Shown here piece by piece: positions 1 to 5,291 of a DNA stretch of 5,291 nt. The position numbers and the translations under genes were made by a program. Within the stretch, counting starts at the first letter, position 1, and each line of letters opens with the position of its first letter. A model generated the notes under the pieces. The model was not told where the DNA came from. It saw only the letters and a list, made by a program, of their open reading frames with translations, and searched no databases. Source of the DNA: Dysgonamonadaceae bacterium (lineage in GTDB: Bacteria; Bacteroidota; Bacteroidia; Bacteroidales; Azobacteroidaceae); assembly GCA_031276105.1 (NCBI GenBank), contig JAISNS010000174.1:1-5291 (forward strand), written 5' to 3'.

Positions 1-1283
1 TTTTCTCCCAACCTATCACCCCTTTTCTCGTACCTCGTAAACGAATCAGCAGCTTTATTCCCTTCCAATTCAATAGGAATAAACAACTTTAAACGCTCAG
101 GAGTAAAAGACTCTTCCCACACCGGCGCCGGCCAACCTTCCTCCCTCCAAATAGTCCGGATATTGAACAAACCACTACCCGCACGCTCACCAACATCAAG
201 CATAGCAAACATCTTAAAAATATTCGGATTACGCGGATCGCTGATACCGCCATCAAACACCTCCTCCCTATTAGGCCGGAAAATACCCGGATTGGAAATC
301 ATAATACTATCCGGCCGTTTCTCAATCACAATACCCTGCCGACCATAATAATCAGCATGAATAACCGCATTAGCCAAAGCCTCACGCAAAGCCTCATGCA
401 TCGGAGTGTCCGATATACGCTCTATCCCATTACGCAAACGAAACGGAACCTTCAAATCAGAAGTCAACTTATTAACCACCTTAAAGAAAAAATCAAAAAT
501 ATTGCCACTCCATTCACCCAAATTAGAAACCATCCGGTCGCTCCACCGGGAATAATTACGAACCTCCCTGTAATCCAGAAAATAATCCGGCAAAACACGC
601 GTAATCACATCGTCGGTTCCAAACATAAGCAAACCCGCAAGCGTCGGTTGCAAGCGCCCGGACTCCGAACGCCCCAAAGCGCTTACTTTATGCAAAAAAC
701 TTTCAACACCCAACCGGTTCCAAGTATGTGCAGGCTTCAAAGCCGCAAAATGATTGCGATAAGCCGCAATACTCTCCCTATCCAAATCAACAATTTCCAC
801 CTCTTCAATCACACGACTATCCGGCGCAACATCCGACTGATCACGCAACATCGCCTTAACCTCAGACATCGAACAACGATAATCACCCTCCGCATTACGG
901 CGAAAAGTCCCCCGCGCTAAATCATTATTGATATAAACCGGTTTATCCCGCCGATCCGCACGCGGAACTTCCATCACAATTATATCTTTTCCCTCTACCG
1001 ACTGTACATATATATGCCGATCAAAAAGAATATTAACCCCAATTTTACTGCGATCATTCAAGACATTCCATATCGTTTGAATCTTTTGAGCAACATCCGT
1101 AACCCCACTAACCTTCAGCGATCTATTCTTTTCCATAACACCCAACAAAATCACACCGCCATCCGTATTCGCAAAAGCAGAATAAGTAGCCCAAAGACTG
1201 TCGGGAATACCCTTTTCAGCCTTTTTAGCTTCCATCTTATGATGTTCGCCCGGCGCTATTATGCTATTAATATCCAACATCAT
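1..1283 (-). CDS. AlbA_2 (Schlafen-like) and GHKL ATP-binding protein, C-terminus beyond window
   Basis: The frame is open from ATG 1283 to the left edge (427 full codons, no stop). Residues about 10-130 look like an AlbA_2 domain: GE13xxxxE18xK20 followed by SLWATYSAFANTDGGVILLG (29-48). A middle region (about 150-290) leads into a GHKL-type ATPase of the HATPase_c_4 kind. Its N-box is REALANAVIHADY (300-312, with E301 and N305), its ATP-binding segment is ISNPG near 327-331, and AGSG lies at 368-371. AlbA_2 domains bind nucleic acid, and related Schlafen proteins can be RNases. Many such bacterial proteins are called transcriptional regulators; the role here is inferred. A TGA at 1293-1295 limits the start to GTG 1286, ATG 1283 or ATG 1280. 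No Shine-Dalgarno site is visible, so translation probably depends on the overlapping upstream gene. A C-terminal winged helix is common in this family but would lie outside the window. The usual HRDY motif reads HADY here. Codons strongly favour G or T at the third position. Confidence 0.88.
   Translation of the reverse strand, partial: MMLDINSIIAPGEHHKMEAKKAEKGIPDSLWATYSAFANTDGGVILLGVMEKNRSLKVSGVTDVAQKIQTIWNVLNDRSKIGVNILFDRHIYVQSVEGKDIIVMEVPRADRRDKPVYINNDLARGTFRRNAEGDYRCSMSEVKAMLRDQSDVAPDSRVIEEVEIVDLDRESIAAYRNHFAALKPAHTWNRLGVESFLHKVSALGRSESGRLQPTLAGLLMFGTDDVITRVLPDYFLDYREVRNYSRWSDRMVSNLGEWSGNIFDFFFKVVNKLTSDLKVPFRLRNGIERISDTPMHEALREALANAVIHADYYGRQGIVIEKRPDSIMISNPGIFRPNREEVFDGGISDPRNPNIFKMFAMLDVGERAGSGLFNIRTIWREEGWPAPVWEESFTPERLKLFIPIELEGNKAADSFTRYEKRGDRLGE
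1267..1283 (-). other. Stop/start overlap, probable translational coupling
   Basis: The TAA of the DUF4062 gene (1269-1267) lies downstream of the start codons of the AlbA_2 gene (GTG 1286, ATG 1283, ATG 1280), which are in another frame. The overlap is 17 bases from ATG 1283, or 14 from ATG 1280. No clear ribosome site precedes these starts, so ribosomes finishing the first gene probably start the second. This fits two proteins made together in matched amounts. Confidence 0.7.
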
Positions 1284-2778
1284 CACTGAAATTCACTATT
1301 TTCCAATAACCCGTCCGATTGTTTCCTATTCGCTGCAATAATCCCTTCCCCTTTAATTTTTCTATGTATTCCTTTACGACCTCAACCCCTATTCCCAATG
1401 TGTCTGCAAAGTCTTTTCGCGTTCCAGCCGGCTTCCGATCAATCACAGCCAACAATTTCCTTTCCAATTCGGTGATTAGGGGGGTGATTGAGGGGGTAAT
1501 TGGGGGGGTAATTGGGGGGGTAATCAAATCATTTTGACTGTCATCCGCGTCAATCTTTTCAAATGCCAATCCTTTCTTTCTGTAAATGACAGCAACAAAA
1601 CCATCTCTTATTTTAAATTCCGGTTCCGGAAGTCCATATTCCCTGCAACGTTTGGTAATATCCTGTATGCCGGTGCCCATCCGTTCGATGTAATGAGCCA
1701 AATACAAGACCTCGGCAAGCAACGGATTTTTAGGATAAGACGCATGATCTTCTTTTAATCTTTCTATTGTCAACTGAGACGGCAACTGTCCGGGATTTGA
1801 AATTTCAAGTCGGTCGGAAAAAAGCATTACCTGCACGCTTGCCGTACTGTCGTAATCCCGGTGAGCAATTGCGTTTACAACAGCTTCTTCAATTACTTCC
1901 GGAGGAATTTCGTAAGCTGTCGGCGCTATGGCGCTGTGACTGCGTATGCCTATGGCATAGTCTATTTTTGATAATACAAAATTAACCGCCTGATCAACCA
2001 AATCAAACAAATTTCCCTTATAAACTTGATAAAACGGGATGGGCTTCTCAACTCTTGTCCCGTGAAAATGAGCGCATTTTACTTCCGACGACAGGAAAAA
2101 CCGTTGTGGCTGCAACCCGAACAATAAAATTGCGGCATTAGTTATCCGGTTATTATTCAACAAATTCAGATGAGCAAGAATTTTTTCTTTTCTCGCATCA
2201 ACCGTTAACGGGAAATTCCGTTCTGCCTTTGCCCGATTAACAAACCATTCAATCTTTTCATCCGACAAATCCGCCGCTGTTGCCTTATTGTCGGCGCTCT
2301 TATCGAAAGGTTCGGTACGCAAATCCCCTTTTTCAACAAGAAACGAAACCAAAGCAGAATAAACATTGCTCAAAAGTTCGGACGCAGAAGAAAACCTTCC
2401 GTAAATAATTGTTTCGGACACATGCTTGATCAGTCTATTCATTTTCGGATGCCGTTCGCTATCCTTTGCATTTAACAGAAATGCCAAACGGTATTTGTTA
2501 TTCGCCGTTGCCGCTTCATATTCCTTTTGAGTTGGCGATGTCCCGTCTTCCAATTCATAACCAAATTCTTTTCCTAAAAGAACGATATAAATATCCGACG
2601 CCTCTACCTCCTTAATATACGCCTTTTCCGGCGTTTGATCTTTTGCCGGCATATCTTCAAAAACAAAGACGTCGAAAAATCTTCCCAACAAAGCATCCCT
2701 TTGCAAATAACCGGACAACATCCGCCGCTCGCCTGCAAACTCCTTCTGTACGCTGCTTATGAAAATTTTATATCGCAC
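1267..2778 (-). CDS. DUF4062, GHKL ATPase and winged-helix protein
   Basis: This 503-residue protein has three visible modules. Residues 2-95 match DUF4062: YKIFISSVQKEFAGER at 3-18, then EASDIYIVLLGKEFGYE (59-75) and a conserved-looking S81xxxxEYEAA. Residues about 172-400 form the middle and ATP-binding region shared with AlbA_2/HATPase_c_4 proteins, with N-box EEAVVNAIAHRDY (297-309, E298 and N302), ISNPG (326-330) and GTG (368-370). Residues 437-495 form a winged helix ending in RIGNNRTGYWKI. A proline-rich ITPP repeat linker (419-436) joins the last two. The protein thus resembles an AlbA_2-type regulator with its nucleic-acid-binding N-terminus exchanged for DUF4062. The start is GTG: an in-frame TAA lies three codons upstream and no other start precedes the DUF4062 motif. 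Upstream sequence is A-rich with at best a weak ribosome site. It follows the DUF6056-like gene by 23 bases and overlaps the next gene. Likely an ATP-dependent cytosolic regulator or a defence sensor; the function is unproven. Confidence 0.9.
   Translation of the reverse strand: MRYKIFISSVQKEFAGERRMLSGYLQRDALLGRFFDVFVFEDMPAKDQTPEKAYIKEVEASDIYIVLLGKEFGYELEDGTSPTQKEYEAATANNKYRLAFLLNAKDSERHPKMNRLIKHVSETIIYGRFSSASELLSNVYSALVSFLVEKGDLRTEPFDKSADNKATAADLSDEKIEWFVNRAKAERNFPLTVDARKEKILAHLNLLNNNRITNAAILLFGLQPQRFFLSSEVKCAHFHGTRVEKPIPFYQVYKGNLFDLVDQAVNFVLSKIDYAIGIRSHSAIAPTAYEIPPEVIEEAVVNAIAHRDYDSTASVQVMLFSDRLEISNPGQLPSQLTIERLKEDHASYPKNPLLAEVLYLAHYIERMGTGIQDITKRCREYGLPEPEFKIRDGFVAVIYRKKGLAFEKIDADDSQNDLITPPITPPITPSITPLITELERKLLAVIDRKPAGTRKDFADTLGIGVEVVKEYIEKLKGKGLLQRIGNNRTGYWKIVNFSDDVGY
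1470..1525 (-). repeat. 12-bp tandem repeat with C7 runs, encoding ITPP linker
   Basis: About 4.6 copies of a 12-base unit lie inside the DUF4062 gene and encode ITPPITPPITPSITPLIT (residues 419-436). On the plus strand the G-runs are 1479-1484 (6), 1492-1496 (5), 1502-1508 (7) and 1514-1520 (7). Loss or gain of whole units keeps the frame and only changes linker length. A one-base slip in a C7 run breaks the frame: reading it by hand, loss of one C gives TAA after 433 residues and gain of one C gives TGA after 446 residues. In both cases the winged helix is lost and the ATPase is kept. Confidence 0.9.
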
Positions 2779-2801
2779 CTTGCTTTATAACAATCATTTA
2801 T

Positions 2802-4277
2802 TTATTCCGTACTCAATATATCAAATGGAACGTCAAAATATTTTTTTAGAAACTGATTTCGCCAATCTTTAGTGTCCGCTGACGATAACGAAAACTTTTC
2901 GTAAGGAAAAGCAGACTGAACAAGCCCTTCTTCATCCTGCTTCCGATTTAATTTTTTTCTTGCAAAATTCCATGAACGACTGTACAAAGACAATTGCTCA
3001 TTTTCTATCCGAACCGGTTCGAGATAAGCAACGCCTGTATATCCTTCCGCTTTTAGTTTCAATATCTGTTCATACCTTTTTTCTATTGCCTGATGATAGA
3101 CTACGGCGCTATGAAAATCGCTGTGCATACGCCAAGAGGTAGCGCCAATAATACATAAACAGGACGCAAGTACGGTTGTAAATAATATTTTTTTATGATG
3201 CTGTTTGTATCCCAACAATACTCCCCAATAACCAAAAAATGCAATCATAATGAAAGACGTATAACTATATGGACGAAGCGAAGGAATAAGAGCGCCAAGT
3301 GCATAAATTTGAGGTAATAATCCTACATATAAGAAAATAAGCAACAAAAAACACGAAATGATAAAATATTTTTTACTTACATATTTACAAGATAAAACAA
3401 CCTTTCTTTGCTGAAGGCAATAGCCTGCCCAATAGAAAAGGGGAAAAGCGGCAATGAAATAAAGAAATTTGGAACCGACGGCAAATAGAAATTTAATCAA
3501 AGCAAATCCGGTTTTCAGAATTAGCGGCAATCCGGTCGTTTGCACGGGAGAATCAACGCTCATTCGTACTTTATTGCCCGGAGCAATTATCAAAAACAGA
3601 CAGAAAATACTCAGCAAAAATAAGGCGGCAATGAGTTGCCTGTCTAATCTTTGATTGAAGATCGATTTCCAACCGGTTTTTGCCAGCCGGTATAGAAAAA
3701 CAATTCCCAAACAAAGGATGACAATCGGACTATAAGTTTCAAGGCCTCCTCCTACAATGAATGAAGAAATAAAAATCAGAGGAATGGAAATATAAATATT
3801 CAATGTTGTATTGAAAACAGCATAAATCAAAAGTGCGGTTATAAATACTAATGTAACGTATGGAGAGGCGCAAATCCAATAAAACGTGCAAAATTCCAAT
3901 AATCCTAAAATTGACAAATGGACAACGGTTACGGATAGCAAGAGGATAAAACCTTTATTTAACCGGTCGAATATATATTGGATTAACAAATAAAAGCAAC
4001 CATATCCGATAAGCAATTGCAAAACAGTCATAGGCAGCAAATTATCTAACTGATTTACTATTTTATATAAAGTACAGGAGATAGTAAGGATGCCAAAACG
4101 CCCTTGCCAACCATAATACATGTCTTTAATATGAGCATAACCTCTTTCTTTTACGGAAGTAATAAACCCGTAATCATCCAACAGCAGGCTATTATGATAG
4201 CCTAAAAACAGCAGGTAAAAAAGCGCAAACGCATTGGCAATTATCAGTGAGAAAATTAAAATTTTATTTGTCTTCAT
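2802..4277 (-). CDS. DUF6056-like multi-pass membrane protein, possible GT-C glycosyltransferase
   Basis: This 491-residue protein is very hydrophobic, with about 11 membrane segments by eye: near 5-26, 80-103, 108-128, 135-155, 160-176, 180-197, 213-232, 255-283, 302-322, 340-358 and 362-381. After the first segment comes LLLDDYGF (31-38, Asp34-Asp35), then GWQGR (56-60). APGN (232-235) closes a later segment. The soluble tail (about 383-491) ends with DWRNQFLKKYFDVPF. These marks fit the DUF6056 family as I recall it. An acidic pair in the first outer loop is also the usual place for the catalytic acid of GT-C glycosyltransferases that use lipid-linked sugars, so sugar transfer onto a surface glycan is a reasonable guess but is not shown. 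The gene lies 21 bases after the polysaccharide exporter, and its ATG has an A-rich leader (AAATAAAAATAAAAGCC) typical of Bacteroidota. An alternative is a structural or polymerase-like membrane protein of the same locus. Confidence 0.82.
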   Translation of the reverse strand: MKTNKILIFSLIIANAFALFYLLFLGYHNSLLLDDYGFITSVKERGYAHIKDMYYGWQGRFGILTISCTLYKIVNQLDNLLPMTVLQLLIGYGCFYLLIQYIFDRLNKGFILLLSVTVVHLSILGLLEFCTFYWICASPYVTLVFITALLIYAVFNTTLNIYISIPLIFISSFIVGGGLETYSPIVILCLGIVFLYRLAKTGWKSIFNQRLDRQLIAALFLLSIFCLFLIIAPGNKVRMSVDSPVQTTGLPLILKTGFALIKFLFAVGSKFLYFIAAFPLFYWAGYCLQQRKVVLSCKYVSKKYFIISCFLLLIFLYVGLLPQIYALGALIPSLRPYSYTSFIMIAFFGYWGVLLGYKQHHKKILFTTVLASCLCIIGATSWRMHSDFHSAVVYHQAIEKRYEQILKLKAEGYTGVAYLEPVRIENEQLSLYSRSWNFARKKLNRKQDEEGLVQSAFPYEKFSLSSADTKDWRNQFLKKYFDVPFDILSTE

Positions 4278-4298
4278 TGGCTTTTATTTTTATTTGAA

Positions 4299-5147
4299 TT
4301 ATACTGTATCCATAAAACTGCGTTGTACCTTATTAAATACAACAATTCCTAAACCTAAAACGATGCACATGAATACAAAACTGTACCCCAACTGCATTCG
4401 GTCGAAAGTTCCCGTTCCCAAAGTCGCATACCGGAACGTTTCGATAATGGAAGTAACCGGATTAAGCGCGGCAATCCACTGTTTATTAGGCGACATCATG
4501 CTTAACGGATAAATAATCGGGGTGGCATACATCCACAATTGTACGATAAACGAAAAAAGAATGCTCAAATCCCGGTATTTGGTCGTCAAGGAAGACGTGA
4601 TGATCCCAAACCCCAACGATATTCCCGCCAATATGACAATCAGGAATGGCGTCAGCAGAATATAAATATTGGGCGCTACCGATACGCCGGTAATAATATA
4701 ATAGGCATAAATCAACAGAAACAGAATCAGTTGGATGCCAAGTGTGTATAAAGAAGAGGTAACGGTACTCAGGGGCATTACCAGCCGCGGAAAATAAACT
4801 TTACCGAAGATACCTTCATTGTCTCTGAAAGTAGCAGATGTTTTCAGGAGGCAAGTAGAAAAATAGTTCCACAGGCATATCCCGGAAAGATAAAACAGCG
4901 GTTGGGGCAAACCGTCGGTCGGTATTTTTGCAATTTTGCCGAATACGACCATGTACATAATCGTTGTTAAAGCGGGATTGACAAAAAACCACAATGGGCC
5001 TAAAATAGTTTGCTTGTATTGCGTAACGATGTCGCGTTTTACAAACATTTGCCAAAGGTCTCTGTATCGGATTAGTTCTTTGAAATCAATATCAAACAAA
5101 CCGGTTTTCGGTTTGATTACCATTGTCCATTTTTCCGTTTCTATCAT
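4299..5147 (-). CDS. ABC-2 type polysaccharide export permease (Wzm/TagG family)
   Basis: This 282-residue protein is full length for the Wzm/TagG/KpsM permease family. It has an amphipathic N-terminal helix (LWQMFVKRDIVTQYKQTILG, 31-50) followed by six membrane segments near 53-73, 83-103, 135-153, 162-185, 194-214 and 253-274. Family marks are GPLWFFVNPAL (50-60), YATPIIYPLS (207-216), NPVTSIIETFRYATLG (229-244) and the C-terminal RSFMDTV. Such permeases form the inner-membrane channel that exports undecaprenyl-linked O-antigen, capsule or teichoic-acid-type polymers, powered by a separate Wzt/TagH ATPase. No ATPase gene is present in the window. ATG 5147 is the first start after an in-frame upstream TAA; a later Met9 is possible but less likely. 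A Bacteroidota promoter about 30 bases upstream suggests it is the first gene of the unit, and the next gene follows after 21 bases. The substrate cannot be read from the sequence. Confidence 0.95.
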   Translation of the reverse strand: MIETEKWTMVIKPKTGLFDIDFKELIRYRDLWQMFVKRDIVTQYKQTILGPLWFFVNPALTTIMYMVVFGKIAKIPTDGLPQPLFYLSGICLWNYFSTCLLKTSATFRDNEGIFGKVYFPRLVMPLSTVTSSLYTLGIQLILFLLIYAYYIITGVSVAPNIYILLTPFLIVILAGISLGFGIITSSLTTKYRDLSILFSFIVQLWMYATPIIYPLSMMSPNKQWIAALNPVTSIIETFRYATLGTGTFDRMQLGYSFVFMCIVLGLGIVVFNKVQRSFMDTV

Positions 5148-5178
5148 AATAAATTGTTATTGATAATGAAATAGTTGG

Positions 5179-5213
5179 CAAAAGTACAAAAAATATTTGT
5201 ATGTGCAGGCCAA
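5179..5213 (-). promoter_or_regulatory. Bacteroidota-type promoter of the wzm-like gene
   Basis: On the minus strand, TACTTTTG (5186-5179) matches the Bacteroidota -7 consensus TAnnTTTG exactly. A TTGG at 5213-5210 could be the -33 element, but the 23-base spacer is longer than the usual 19-21, so that half is weaker. Transcription would start near 5172, giving a leader of about 25 bases before ATG 5147. I see no comparable match in the short gaps between the later genes, which suggests one transcript for all four. Confidence 0.6.
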
Positions 5214-5220
5214 TTTGAAT

Positions 5221-5245
5221 AAAAAAAACTTTACACAAGTGTAAA
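5221..5245 (-). terminator. Possible Rho-independent terminator of an upstream minus-strand gene
   Basis: TTTACAC and GTGTAAA (5230-5245) form a perfect 7-bp inverted repeat with a 2-base centre. Read on the minus strand it is followed after one base by eight T. With the innermost pair opened the loop is four bases. The stem is poor in G/C, so termination would be weak; the same palindrome could instead be an operator just upstream of the -33 region. The 45 bases further right (5247-5291) hold no gene I can identify. Confidence 0.45.
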
Positions 5246-5291
5246 ACTTCCCCTCCGTGTTTGACGGTTAGAAACAATGAAGAAAGCGGCT

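Noticed and set aside
357..920. A 187-codon open frame on the plus strand
   Set aside because: It lies fully inside the AlbA_2/GHKL gene on the other strand. The skewed codon use of that gene makes the opposite strand free of stops, and the translation is low-complexity with no family motif.
1470..1525. Repeats as a possible CRISPR array
   Set aside because: The units are 12 bases, directly joined without spacers, and in frame with a coding region.
1945..1959. Inverted repeat TATGCC-TAT-GGCATA
   Set aside because: It lies inside the conserved coding region of the DUF4062 gene with no T-run or nearby promoter, and a 6-bp stem is expected by chance.
5092..5277. A 61-codon minus-strand frame spanning the promoter and the start of the permease gene
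   Set aside because: It runs through the hairpin, promoter and the permease N-terminus in another frame, and its translation shows no motif.
5231..5290. C-terminal end of an upstream gene, an open minus-strand frame ending in TAA inside the hairpin
   Set aside because: Only 19 residues are visible and they match nothing I recognise; a second frame also stops nearby at 5268, so the choice is arbitrary.

Overview
The window looks like chromosomal DNA from a member of the Bacteroidota. Three things point there: a TAnnTTTG-type -7 promoter element (TACTTTTG) before the first gene, A-rich leaders instead of Shine-Dalgarno sites, and a DUF6056-like membrane protein next to a polysaccharide-export permease. 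Genus cannot be told from this sequence. All four genes lie on the minus strand, so the window reads from right to left.

Right edge (about 5148-5291): a short A/T-rich hairpin followed by a T-run on the minus strand, which looks like the terminator of an unseen upstream gene. Next comes a Bacteroidota-type promoter. From it runs a tightly packed four-gene unit: (1) 5147-4299, a Wzm/TagG-type ABC-2 permease for polysaccharide export; (2) 4277-2802, a multi-pass DUF6056-like membrane protein with an early Asp-Asp motif, possibly a GT-C-type glycosyltransferase; (3) 2778-1267, a DUF4062 + GHKL-ATPase + winged-helix protein that starts with GTG; (4) 1283 to the left edge, an AlbA_2 (Schlafen-like) + GHKL-ATPase protein cut off by the window. 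Gaps are 21 and 23 bases, and the last two genes overlap by 17 (or 14) bases.

Genes 1 and 2 suggest a surface-polysaccharide locus: building or modifying a glycan and exporting it. The matching ATPase (Wzt) is not in the window. Genes 3 and 4 are related to each other. Both have the same middle region and GHKL-type ATP-binding domain but different N-terminal modules (DUF4062 versus AlbA_2). Their overlap suggests co-translation and joint action, as a regulatory or possibly a defence pair.

The most striking sequence detail is a 12-bp tandem repeat with two C7 runs (coding strand) in the gene 3 linker, directly before the winged helix. A one-base slip in either direction would end the protein just after the linker, which makes it a candidate on/off switch for the DNA-binding domain. 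There is no gene-free stretch longer than about 145 bases, and I see no RNA gene, IS element or CRISPR array.
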